Below are positions 1-6,658 of a stretch of DNA of 9,930 nt, one piece after another. The first letter of the stretch is position 1; each line of letters begins with the position of its first letter. The position numbers and the translations under genes were made by a program. Source of the DNA: JANPCX01 sp046094425 (GTDB lineage Bacteria; Pseudomonadota; Gammaproteobacteria; Burkholderiales; Burkholderiaceae_C). Below the pieces are notes generated by a model, which saw only the letters and a list, made by a program, of their open reading frames with translations, was not told where the DNA came from and made no database searches. The stretch is from NCBI GenBank assembly GCA_046094425.1, contig JBJTHI010000114.1, positions 1 to 9,930 on the forward strand. Direction: 5' to 3'.

Positions 1-131
1 GGCTCGCGATTTATGCTCCACGCTTCCTTCCCACACTCGGTCACCCTCATGCAGTTGCGCTTCACTTCACTCGCTGTGACCAGCTCGTGGCGGGACTTGC
101 ACCCGCAGGAGTGCGCCCATGCTGGGCGCAC
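1..131 (-). mobile_element. Group II intron, 5' end only (subclass IIC-like), truncated by the window edge
   Basis: Read on the minus strand, the element starts at 131 with GTGCG, the group II 5' consensus. It opens with a perfect 8-bp hairpin (111-131, loop AGCAT), followed by a second small hairpin containing GGGTGCAAGTCCC (93-105). Further in comes GAAGGAAGC (22-30). From memory, the order and wording of these blocks closely match the start of domain I of the Oceanobacillus iheyensis IIC intron. The element begins directly after the T-run of the ctaE terminator, and insertion behind terminator hairpins is the known habit of IIC introns. Only the first part of domain I is present. The reverse transcriptase/maturase gene and domains V-VI, if they exist, lie beyond position 1. 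No protein in this stretch is convincing. Assignment to group II is firm; subclass IIC is an inference from resemblance and insertion site. Confidence 0.82.
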
Positions 132-134
132 AAG

Positions 135-164
135 AAAAAAGGCCGCTCTTGAAGCGGCCTTTTT
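135..164 (-). terminator. Rho-independent terminator of the cox operon
   Basis: A perfect 7-bp GC-rich stem (141-147 with 153-159, five-base loop) is flanked by A residues on one side and T residues on the other. On the minus strand it gives a stem followed by a six-base T-run, starting 15 bases past the ctaE stop codon. The A/T flanks make it potentially active in both directions. The group II intron starts three bases beyond the T-run. Confidence 0.88.
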
Positions 165-179
165 GTCGGTTGAAGTCGG

Positions 180-1064
180 TCAAGTCCAGTACACCACCAC
201 GTACAGGCCCAGCCACACCACGTCCACAAAGTGCCAGTACCAAGCGGCACCCTCAAAACCGAAATGGCGTTTGGGGGTGAAGTGGCCTTTGTGCAAACGC
301 AAGGTGATAAAGAGCAACATCAACATGCCCACAAACACATGGAAGCCGTGGAAGCCGGTGAGCATGAAGAAGGTGGATCCAAAGATGCCCGAGCTGAGTT
401 TGAGGTTCAAGTCGGTATAAGCGTGGTAGTACTCATAACCTTGCACGCCGAGGAAGGTGGCACCCAACAACACCGTGAACCACATGTAAAAAATGCACTT
501 GCCGCGCTGGTTGGCGATGAGGGCATGGTGGGCAATGGTCAGCGTGACGCCAGAAGTCAACAACAAGGCGGTGTTGATGGTGGGCAACCAGAAGGGGCCC
601 ACGGTGGTGAAGGGTTCAATGATGCCAGCAGGTGATGCAGTGGCACCGGCTTGCACGCTGGGCCACACGGCTTTGAAATCAGGCCATAACAGGGCATTCT
701 CCAAGCTGCCCAGGTTGGGCACCGCATGCAGCCGCGCCCAATACAGGGCACCGAAAAATGCACCAAAGAACATGACTTCAGAGAAGATGAACCAGCTCAT
801 GCTCCAGCGGAAGGACACATCAATGCGGTCGCTGTAGAGGCCGCCTTCGCTTTCACGAATGGCTGCGCCGAACCAATTGAACATGACAACCGACCACATC
901 AGCAGACCGGCGAGCAAGGAATAGGCACCCCAAGCATGCCCATTGATCCATTGACCGGCACCCAGGATGACGAAAAACAGGCCGATGGCCGTCAACACCG
1001 GATAAGCCGAAGGCCCCGGGACGAAGTAATAGGGCGTTTGCCCAGGTGTTGTTGCTGCGGACAT
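180..1064 (-). CDS. ctaE: Cytochrome c oxidase subunit III
   Basis: Encodes 294 residues, the seven-helix type usual for bacterial subunit III. It is a structural inner-membrane subunit of the aa3-type oxidase that stabilises subunit I turnover and the proton-uptake side. It carries no metal centre. Visible hallmarks are the FSEVMFF segment with conserved Glu96, the GYEYYHAY block near 209-216, TGFHG (236-240) and HFVDVVWLGLY near the C-terminus. The ATG start is supported by an AGGAG Shine-Dalgarno about seven bases upstream. It is the last gene of the operon before the terminator. The 83-base gap to the DUF2970 gene upstream holds no reading frame that I recognise. Alternative membership in a bo3 ubiquinol oxidase is unlikely because the neighbouring subunit II has a CuA site. 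Confidence 0.97.
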   Translation of the reverse strand: MSAATTPGQTPYYFVPGPSAYPVLTAIGLFFVILGAGQWINGHAWGAYSLLAGLLMWSVVMFNWFGAAIRESEGGLYSDRIDVSFRWSMSWFIFSEVMFFGAFFGALYWARLHAVPNLGSLENALLWPDFKAVWPSVQAGATASPAGIIEPFTTVGPFWLPTINTALLLTSGVTLTIAHHALIANQRGKCIFYMWFTVLLGATFLGVQGYEYYHAYTDLNLKLSSGIFGSTFFMLTGFHGFHVFVGMLMLLFITLRLHKGHFTPKRHFGFEGAAWYWHFVDVVWLGLYVVVYWT

Positions 1065-1147
1065 GCTTCTCTCCTGACGCTTTCAAACTCACCAACCCGC
1101 GCCAGCAACACGCTGACGCAGGTTCAAGAAACCACACGGAGCGACGC

Positions 1148-1387
1148 TCATTGCGCCACCCCACTGCTGAGAACCCAGTTCACCAGGCCCAGCAACACTG
1201 CGATGAACATCACCGCAGCCAATATCCCACCAATCACCACGTGCACTGGGTTGAGTTCGGTGATGTCTTTTTCATAGCCACTGCTTTTACGCACGCCAAA
1301 AAACGACCAGGCCACCGCGCGCATGGTGTGCAAGAAGGAGCCCTTGCGCTGAACGGCAGCTTTGAAGTCCTCACCAGCATTGCTCAT
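1148..1387 (-). CDS. DUF2970 family small membrane protein
   Basis: A 79-residue protein with a soluble N-terminal half (AVQRKGSFLHTMRAVAWSFFGVRKSSGYEKD in outline) and one hydrophobic helix near residues 50-73. The pattern (leading to a WSFFGVR-type motif, then a Lys/Asp-rich linker and a TM helix) fits DUF2970, a family commonly found between cox11 and subunit III in betaproteobacteria. Its biochemical role is unknown; the position suggests oxidase assembly or stability. Its ATG overlaps the ctaG stop codon in an ATGA, indicating translational coupling. A GGAG sequence eight bases upstream, inside the end of ctaG, can serve as ribosome binding site. Confidence 0.88.
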   Translation of the reverse strand: MSNAGEDFKAAVQRKGSFLHTMRAVAWSFFGVRKSSGYEKDITELNPVHVVIGGILAAVMFIAVLLGLVNWVLSSGVAQ

Positions 1388-2034
1388 GTGCGTGGCTCCA
1401 CCTGTTTCAGTTGGGCCTGGGGTGTCGTGTTTGGAGCCGGAGGCACCTTGCCACCGACTTCAAAGAAGGTGTACGACAGGGTGATGGTTTTCACATCCTT
1501 GGGCAACTTGGGGTCAATCACAAACACCACCGGCCATTCTTTGCGCTCGCCAGCTTGCAGGGTGTATTCGTTGAAACAAAAACACTCCAGCTTGTTGAAG
1601 TGGGGCGTGGCCTGCTGGGGGGCGTAACTGGGAATGGCCTGGGCCGCCATGGTGCGGTTTTGGATGTTCTGAAACTCATACATCACCGTGACCATCTCGC
1701 CCGGGTGTACTTCCACGCTTCGCTGCGCGGGCTTGAAGTCCCAGGGGCCGCGCGCATTGGCGTCGAATTCCACCGTGACGGTACGACTGCGATCGACCTG
1801 CGTGTTGGTCAGCAAATCACGTGCTTTGTCTGCCGAACCTGCTTTGGACGTGCGCTGCTCTGAAACCGACAGGATGTTGATACCGAGCGCATTACAAATG
1901 GCGCGGTACATGGGCACCAAGGCATAACCAAAACCAAACATCAGCGCCGCCACCACCACCAACTTACCCACCATGCGGGTGTTGTCAGCAGCCAGCAAGC
2001 GCTGCGCAGTGTTTTGCTTGTGCGGTTCAGTCAC
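1384..2034 (-). CDS. ctaG: Cytochrome c oxidase assembly protein CtaG/Cox11
   Basis: A 216-residue copper chaperone that delivers copper to the CuB site of subunit I, anchored in the inner membrane with its globular domain in the periplasm. It shows a short cytoplasmic N-terminus, one TM helix at about 22-43, the membrane-proximal conserved Cys47 (YRAICNALG) and the copper-binding CFCF motif with Cys151 and Cys153. The later FVIDP and TLSYTFF segments are also typical of Cox11. The start is GTG, six bases after the stop of the upstream 37-residue gene; a weak GGGA lies eight bases before it. The first in-frame ATG is at codon 21 and would remove most of the cytoplasmic tail. The gene ends in a four-base overlap with the DUF2970 gene. 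Length and motifs are complete. Confidence 0.96.
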   Translation of the reverse strand: MTEPHKQNTAQRLLAADNTRMVGKLVVVAALMFGFGYALVPMYRAICNALGINILSVSEQRTSKAGSADKARDLLTNTQVDRSRTVTVEFDANARGPWDFKPAQRSVEVHPGEMVTVMYEFQNIQNRTMAAQAIPSYAPQQATPHFNKLECFCFNEYTLQAGERKEWPVVFVIDPKLPKDVKTITLSYTFFEVGGKVPPAPNTTPQAQLKQVEPRT

Positions 2035-2037
2035 AGA

Positions 2038-2151
2038 TTAAATCCCGACCAAAACGGCCTTGGCCACAAAGCCCAAAGCAAAGGTCAACGCCACCGTCGC
2101 CAGGATCAAGGCCAGGCGCAGGTTTTGGCGTTTCTTTTCAGGCGTCAACAT
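2038..2151 (-). CDS. 37-residue cytochrome oxidase small assembly protein
   Basis: A very short gene in the 135-base gap between ctaD and ctaG. It encodes 37 residues starting MLTPEKKRQNLRLALILATV and ending with a hydrophobic helix and VLVGI. The N-terminus is charged (KKRQNLR) and one TM helix spans about residues 13-32, giving an N-in single-pass protein by the positive-inside rule. It starts 18 bases after the ctaD stop and ends three bases before the ctaG GTG, exactly in operon register. Betaproteobacterial cox operons often carry a tiny single-helix protein here, annotated as cytochrome oxidase small assembly protein; I assign it by position, size and layout. No strong Shine-Dalgarno is visible, so translation may depend on coupling to ctaD. 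Confidence 0.85.
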   Translation of the reverse strand: MLTPEKKRQNLRLALILATVALTFALGFVAKAVLVGI

Positions 2152-2169
2152 GGTCGCAGCCGCTTTGGT

Positions 2170-3789
2170 TTAACCGATCACGCGCGTGGCGTTGGCGTTG
2201 AGTTTGGGTGGGGTTTCAAAGGTGTGGAAAGGTGCAGGCGACGGCACTTCCCATTCCAAACCTTCTGCGCCTTCCCATGGTTTTTGCGGTGCAGGCTCGC
2301 CCTTGCCCAGCATGGCGGGCAACACGATGAAGAAGAAGAAATACACCTGCATCAAACCGAAACCAAACGCGCCAATGGAGGCAATCATGTTGAAGTCGGC
2401 GAACTGCATGGGGTAGTCGGCATAACGACGGGGCATGCCGGCCAGGCCCAAGAAGTGCATGGGGAAGAAGGTGATGTTGAAGAACACCAAGGAACCCCAG
2501 AAGTGCAACTTGCCACGGAACTCGCTGTACATCACGCCCGTCCACTTCGGAGCCCAGTAGTAATAGCCGGCGAACATGGCATACAAGGAACCGGCCACCA
2601 GCACATAGTGGAAGTGGGCCACGACGTAGTAGGTGTCTTGAAGCTGGATATCAATGGGGGCCACCGACAAAATCAAACCGGTGAAGCCGCCCATGGTGAA
2701 CACGAAGATGAAACCCACGGCGAAAAGCATGGGGGTTTCAAACGTCATAGAGCCGCGCCACATGGTGGCGATCCAGTTGAACACCTTCACGCCCGTGGGA
2801 ATGGCGATCAACATGGTGGCGTACATGAAGAACAGTTGACCCGTCACCGGCATGCCGGTGGTAAACATGTGGTGGGCCCAAACGATGAAGGACAAGATGG
2901 CGATGGACGAGGTGGCGTAGACCATCGACGTGTAGCCAAACAGCTTCTTGCGTGCAAAGGCCGGAATGATGGCGCTGACGATGCCGAAGGCCGGCAAGAT
3001 CATGATGTAGACCTCGGGGTGGCCGAAGAACCAGAAAATGTGCTGATACATCACCGGGTCACCGCCACCGGCGGGGTTGAAGAAGCTGGTGCCAAAGTGG
3101 CGGTCGGTGAGTGTCATGGTGATGGCGCCAGCCAGCACGGGCATCACGGCGATGAGCAAGTAGGCGGTGATGAGCCACGTCCAGCAGAACAGAGGCATTT
3201 TCATCAACGTCATGCCGGGGGCACGCATGTTCAAAATGGTGACGATGATGTTGATGGAGCCCATGATGGAGCTGGCACCCAGGATGTGCATGGCAAAAAT
3301 GCCCGCATCCATGGAGGGGCCCATTTGCAGGGTCAGGGGTGCGTAGAGCGTCCAGCCCGCAGCCGGCGCGCCACCGGGCATAAAAAAGGAAGCCACCAGC
3401 ATGATGGCTGCGGGAATCATCAGCCAGAAGCTGAAGTTGTTCATGCGGGCAAAAGCCATGTCGGCTGCGCCGATTTGCAGCGGAATCATCCAGTTCGCAA
3501 AACCCACGAAGGCCGGCATGATGGCCCCGAACACCATGATGAGGCCGTGCATGGTGGTGAGCTGGTTGAAGAGCTGCGGGTTCACGAATTGCAAGCCGGG
3601 CTGGAAGAGTTCAGCGCGAATGCCCAGGGCCAACACGCCACCAATCATCAGCATGGTGAAGGCGAACAACAAATACAGGGTGCCAATGTCTTTGTGGTTG
3701 GTCGCGTAGACCCAACGCCGCCAGCCGTGGGGATGGTCATGCGAATGATCGTGGGCGTGGTCACCGTGGTGGTCAAGTACTGCGCTCAT
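2170..3789 (-). CDS. ctaD: Cytochrome c oxidase subunit I (aa3-type)
   Basis: The 539-residue catalytic subunit reduces O2 to water and pumps protons in the inner membrane. All key residues are visible. His81 and His394 can ligate haem a, and His392 haem a3. His257, His306 and His307 bind CuB. Tyr261 in the GHPEVY motif is the expected cross-linked Tyr. Asp110 (IGAADMAFARMNN) and Glu259 mark the D-channel, and Lys335 (PTGVKVFNW) the K-channel, so it is an A-type haem-copper oxidase. About twelve TM helices begin after WRRWVYATNHKDIGTLYL. The N-terminus is extended by a histidine-rich stretch (eight His in residues 7-21). The ATG start has AAGGA about seven bases upstream. The ctaC stop lies 47 bases upstream and the small assembly gene 18 bases downstream. 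Confidence 0.98.
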   Translation of the reverse strand: MSAVLDHHGDHAHDHSHDHPHGWRRWVYATNHKDIGTLYLLFAFTMLMIGGVLALGIRAELFQPGLQFVNPQLFNQLTTMHGLIMVFGAIMPAFVGFANWMIPLQIGAADMAFARMNNFSFWLMIPAAIMLVASFFMPGGAPAAGWTLYAPLTLQMGPSMDAGIFAMHILGASSIMGSINIIVTILNMRAPGMTLMKMPLFCWTWLITAYLLIAVMPVLAGAITMTLTDRHFGTSFFNPAGGGDPVMYQHIFWFFGHPEVYIMILPAFGIVSAIIPAFARKKLFGYTSMVYATSSIAILSFIVWAHHMFTTGMPVTGQLFFMYATMLIAIPTGVKVFNWIATMWRGSMTFETPMLFAVGFIFVFTMGGFTGLILSVAPIDIQLQDTYYVVAHFHYVLVAGSLYAMFAGYYYWAPKWTGVMYSEFRGKLHFWGSLVFFNITFFPMHFLGLAGMPRRYADYPMQFADFNMIASIGAFGFGLMQVYFFFFIVLPAMLGKGEPAPQKPWEGAEGLEWEVPSPAPFHTFETPPKLNANATRVIG

Positions 3790-3836
3790 GGTGTGTCCTT
3801 AGGGCGTCGAATCGGTATGAAATCAGGAGAAGCGGC

Positions 3837-5033
3837 TTACTGTGCTTTGCGTGCAGCAACGATTTCGGCAGGTTGAACCACCTTGCCGGTGTTGTTACTC
3901 CAGGCGTTCTTGGTGTAGGTGACAACCGCTGCAATCTCGGTGTCCGAGAGTTGTTTCCATGCGGGCATGGCACCACCGGCAGCGCCATTGAGCAAAATTT
4001 GAATTTGTTTGGCCGGGTCGTTCAAGACAATGGCACTGCCGTCCAGCGCTTTGATGGGGCCTGCACCTTTGCCCGTGGCTTGGTGGCAAGCCACGCAGTT
4101 GGCTGCATACACTTTTTCGCCGCGTGCTTTCAAATCAGCCAGTTCCCAAATCTTGTTGGGGTCGTCCGCTTTGGCGGCCATCGCTTTCTTTTGTCCATCG
4201 ACCCACGCGGTGTATTGCTCGGCCGTCACCACCTTCACGTGGATGGGCATGTAGGCGTGTTCTTTGCCGCAGAGTTCGGCGCACTGGCCATAGAAGTCGC
4301 CGGTTTTTTCGGCGCGGAACCAGGTGTCGCGCACGAAGCCGGGAATGGCGTCTTGTTTCACACCAAAAGCGGGCACCATCCAGGCGTGAATCACGTCATT
4401 CGCCGTGGTGATGATGCGGATTTTTTTGTCCACCGGCACCACCAGGGGGTTGTCCACTTTGAGCAGGTAGTCGTCGGTGGCGGGTGGTTTGCCGCTGTCG
4501 GACATGACGCGATGGGTGGGGTCGAGGGTGGACAAAAAGCTGATGCCTTCGCCTTCGCCCTTGAGGTAATCGTAGCCCCACTTCCACTGGATGCCCGTGG
4601 CCTTGATGGTGAGGTCGGACGAGCTGGTGTCTTTCATCGCCACCACCACCTTGGTAGCGGGCCAGGCCATGCCGATGACGATGAGGAAAGGAATCACCGT
4701 CCAAGCAATTTCAACCCCTACGCTTTCGTGAAAGTTGGCAGGCTTGGCCCCCTTGGACTTGCGGTGCTTGAAGATGGAATAGAACATCACACCGAACACG
4801 CCCACAAAAATCACGCTGCAAACCACCAGCATGAACCAGTGCAACCAATGCTGGTCGGCAGCGATTTGCGTCACGGCAGGGTGCAGATCCAACTGATTCA
4901 CCGCCGGGCCACCGGGCAGGTTGCCCACCGCCCAAGCGGCTGGTGCGGTCAGAGTGGCTGCGGCCAGCAGGGAGAAGGCTCCCAAGAATGGGCGCAAGCC
5001 GTGGCTGCTCGTTTGTTTCTTATTCATCGTCAT
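3837..5033 (-). CDS. ctaC: Cytochrome c oxidase subunit II with C-terminal cytochrome c domain
   Basis: A 398-residue precursor of the electron-entry subunit. (Residue numbers below count from the upstream GTG; subtract one for this start.) A signal peptide ends near AWA (about 36). Two TM helices follow at about 65-88 and 107-127, then a periplasmic cupredoxin domain with the aromatic patch QWKWGYDY (150-157). CuA ligands are His217, Cys252, Glu254, Cys256, His260 and Met263. A fused c-type haem domain begins near 300, with CVACH (314-318) and likely axial Met357 (GGAMPAW). This caa3-like layout lets cytochrome c electrons enter through the fused haem. A GTG at 5036 and a later ATG at 5027 are alternative starts. 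The GAGG sequence at 5042-5045 is best spaced (eight bases) for the ATG at 5033. The DUF2244 gene lies upstream and ctaD 47 bases downstream. Confidence 0.97.
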   Translation of the reverse strand: MTMNKKQTSSHGLRPFLGAFSLLAAATLTAPAAWAVGNLPGGPAVNQLDLHPAVTQIAADQHWLHWFMLVVCSVIFVGVFGVMFYSIFKHRKSKGAKPANFHESVGVEIAWTVIPFLIVIGMAWPATKVVVAMKDTSSSDLTIKATGIQWKWGYDYLKGEGEGISFLSTLDPTHRVMSDSGKPPATDDYLLKVDNPLVVPVDKKIRIITTANDVIHAWMVPAFGVKQDAIPGFVRDTWFRAEKTGDFYGQCAELCGKEHAYMPIHVKVVTAEQYTAWVDGQKKAMAAKADDPNKIWELADLKARGEKVYAANCVACHQATGKGAGPIKALDGSAIVLNDPAKQIQILLNGAAGGAMPAWKQLSDTEIAAVVTYTKNAWSNNTGKVVQPAEIVAARKAQ

Positions 5034-5041
5034 CACTTCTG

Positions 5042-5045
5042 CCTC
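5042..5045 (-). promoter_or_regulatory. Shine-Dalgarno sequence that decides the ctaC start
   Basis: On the minus strand a GAGG lies five bases before a GTG (5036), eight before an ATG (5033) and 14 before a second ATG (5027). Only the ATG at 5033 has near-ideal spacing, so it is preferred over the longer GTG form. Confidence 0.6.
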
Positions 5046-5075
5046 AAGTTCAAACTCAATATGCCCCGCAGCGGC

Positions 5076-5630
5076 TCAAACCACTGCCTTGATCTGTGCC
5101 GCAGTTCGTGTCTGCAGCGCCTGCCGCAACTCCCGAACCAACTGCTCTCGTTGCCCACTGCGGGCCAACGCACCCAACTGCAAGCACCAGCTCGCAGATC
5201 TCAATTCAACCAGACCGGTTGGACTGAACCCAACCCGCACCGTCCACAGCGATGCTTGCCAGTGCGTCCAACGCCCACCGTGACAGCGTGCCACCCACAA
5301 ACGCTCGCCCACCAGGGCCACCCACTCCGCATCACCGGCATGCCGGGTGTAAACCACAAAAGCCACACCCAAGGCCAGTAACTCTATGCAGGCAAATGGC
5401 AGCACCCAAGGCGCGCCCATCAGCCAGAAAAACACCGCCACACTCAAGGACAACACTGAAAGCAGCACAAACACCATCAACAATTGTTTCGGTGCTAGGC
5501 TGCAGTTGCGGCCCAACTTCCAGTGCCGCCCTTGCGTTAACTGGCTGGTCGCCACAGAACCGTCGCCCGTTGCAAATGCCTCCCCCAGTGCCGAACCGGC
5601 AGGCCATGGCGAGAGGGTGCTGACTGACAT
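5076..5630 (-). CDS. DUF2244 family integral membrane protein
   Basis: A 184-residue protein from the ATG at 5630. The first ~45 residues are polar, two hydrophobic helices follow (about 50-70 and 74-95), and a soluble C-terminal half contains WVALVGERLWVARCHGGRW. This matches DUF2244, a family of two-helix membrane proteins repeatedly found just upstream of ctaC in proteobacteria; its function is not established. The motif RNCSLAPKQL directly before the first helix is typical of the family. An in-frame GTG at 5651 would add seven residues, and neither start has a clear Shine-Dalgarno. It is probably the first gene of the cox operon, with 39-42 bases before ctaC. A role in oxidase biogenesis is guilt by association only. 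Confidence 0.85.
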   Translation of the reverse strand: MSVSTLSPWPAGSALGEAFATGDGSVATSQLTQGRHWKLGRNCSLAPKQLLMVFVLLSVLSLSVAVFFWLMGAPWVLPFACIELLALGVAFVVYTRHAGDAEWVALVGERLWVARCHGGRWTHWQASLWTVRVGFSPTGLVELRSASWCLQLGALARSGQREQLVRELRQALQTRTAAQIKAVV

Positions 5631-5689
5631 GTTGGGTACTGCTTTCAACACTGTTTCAACATTGCCCGGGTTTCAGGCAACAGCCGCGC

Positions 5690-5695
5690 ATTTTA
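5690..5695 (-). promoter_or_regulatory. Possible -10 element of the cox operon promoter
   Basis: The ~96 bases between the bioC-like stop and the DUF2244 start are the only sizeable gap upstream of the cox operon. On the minus strand they contain TAAAAT followed by a GC-rich stretch, a common look for betaproteobacterial sigma-70 -10 regions. No good TTGACA-like -35 is found 16-18 bases upstream, so the call is weak. If used, it would give an untranslated leader of about 50 bases containing a tandem TGTTGAAA repeat. Confidence 0.3.
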
Positions 5696-5726
5696 GCCCA
5701 GGCTGTGAGGCCTTGATGACTAAACC

Positions 5727-6638
5727 TCACGCCTTGGGGTTGGACGGCGCAGAACGCGCCATCGCCCGCAGGTCTTCAGCCGAAATTTTGGCCTCAGTCG
5801 CCATCTTCAAACGTGGTGCAGCTTTGAAGGCGTGGCCGTAGCTGATTTCAAACTGCAAAGACAAACGCCCATCGGGGCCGCGCAAGGCTTCCAAGGCTTG
5901 CATTAACTGCTGCAACCAGCGTGGTGTGCGCAGCCCGGCAAAACGATGGGGGTGGGCATTGCCACCCAATGCACGCAATTCTTGCAACAGCGCTTCGGGC
6001 GTGGCCCAAGTGAGAGTGAGGGTTTCCTGATCCATGACAGGATCGGCGAAACCCGCACGCACCAGCATGTCGCCCAAGTCGTGCATGTCCACAAAATCCA
6101 CAGCAGGGGCCGGCCAACCCTGCGCTTGGTAAAGCTGGCGCAAACCCAACAAACTGCCCGGCCCCAAGCAGGAGAACATTAAAAATCCGTTCGCTTGTAA
6201 CGCAGCATGCCAACGCTCAATCACGGCCACCGGGTCGATGGCGGCGTGCAGCATCATGTTGGACCACACGAGTTGCGCAGAAGGAACGGCTTCGTTTTGC
6301 AACAGCGCCGGGTGAGTCGCAGCAGTCCAACGTTTGGGCGACCACCAAGGTTGTTTTCGCTGCTGAATCACACGATCTCGCCAAGCCAAGCTGGGCTCCA
6401 CCGCCACGTGCAACGCTTGCGGATAGGTTTGACTCAACAGCCCGCTCGATGCTCCCGTGCCCGACCACCAGTCGATCACACACTGCGGCTGCAAGCGCAC
6501 CACAGAGAGCCGCTGCACCATGCGGCGCGCCACCTCCTGGTGCAACCAAGGTGCTCCCGCACCCTGTGCCAGTCTGCGTAAGCCGCGAGACACCGCTGGG
6601 GTGTCGATCAAACGAGCGGGAGCGGTGGAATCTGGCAT
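5727..6638 (-). CDS. BioC-like SAM-dependent methyltransferase (putative malonyl-ACP O-methyltransferase)
   Basis: A 303-residue class I methyltransferase resembling BioC, which methylates malonyl-ACP to start pimelate synthesis for biotin. Visible blocks are SAM motif I as VIDWWSGTGAS (54-64), an acidic residue at the end of strand 2 (AVEP, Glu81), VWSNMMLHAAIDP (124-136) in place of the BioC NLALQW block, GFLMFSCLGPGSLLGLR (151-167) and TWATPEALLQELRALGGN, equivalent to the BioC domain that contacts the acyl carrier. Motif I is unusual, with two Trp where small residues are common. No other biotin gene is in the window, so biotin function rests on family resemblance. It diverges from comF with 20 bases between start codons and has no Shine-Dalgarno. 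A -10-like TATACT lies six bases before the ATG. Confidence 0.8.
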   Translation of the reverse strand: MPDSTAPARLIDTPAVSRGLRRLAQGAGAPWLHQEVARRMVQRLSVVRLQPQCVIDWWSGTGASSGLLSQTYPQALHVAVEPSLAWRDRVIQQRKQPWWSPKRWTAATHPALLQNEAVPSAQLVWSNMMLHAAIDPVAVIERWHAALQANGFLMFSCLGPGSLLGLRQLYQAQGWPAPAVDFVDMHDLGDMLVRAGFADPVMDQETLTLTWATPEALLQELRALGGNAHPHRFAGLRTPRWLQQLMQALEALRGPDGRLSLQFEISYGHAFKAAPRLKMATEAKISAEDLRAMARSAPSNPKA

Positions 6639-6644
6639 GCGGGA

Positions 6645-6652
6645 AGTATATT
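6645..6652. promoter_or_regulatory. Overlapping divergent -10-like elements between bioC-like gene and comF
   Basis: In the 20-base gap, the plus strand has TATATT (6647-6652) six bases before the comF GTG. The minus strand has TATACT (6650-6645) six bases before the bioC-like ATG. Both match five of six -10 consensus bases. The spacing would put transcription starts at or next to the start codons, fitting leaderless mRNAs, and neither gene has a convincing Shine-Dalgarno. The -35 matches are poor (three of six at best on each strand), which lowers confidence. Confidence 0.4.
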
Positions 6653-6658
6653 GAGCGC

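Noticed and set aside
111..131. The 8-bp hairpin next to the terminator, considered as a second terminator
   Set aside because: It has no T-run and begins with the group II 5' consensus, so it is better explained as the first helix of the intron.
13..420. 135-residue plus-strand reading frame at the left end
   Set aside because: It spans the antisense of the intron, the terminator and the end of ctaE, and has no family features.
2014..3876. A 620-codon open frame antisense to ctaD
   Set aside because: Composition is dominated by His, Gly, Glu and Gln, as expected from reading a GC-rich membrane protein gene backwards. It covers ctaD entirely and shows no domain.
3873..5381. A 502-codon open frame antisense to ctaC and DUF2244
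   Set aside because: It runs across two clearly coding genes on the other strand, has no recognisable motif, and its composition again looks like a reverse reading.
6449..6658. 70-codon upstream extension of the comF frame
   Set aside because: It overlaps the first 190 bases of the divergent methyltransferase gene and has no ComF similarity; the family-length protein starts at 6659.
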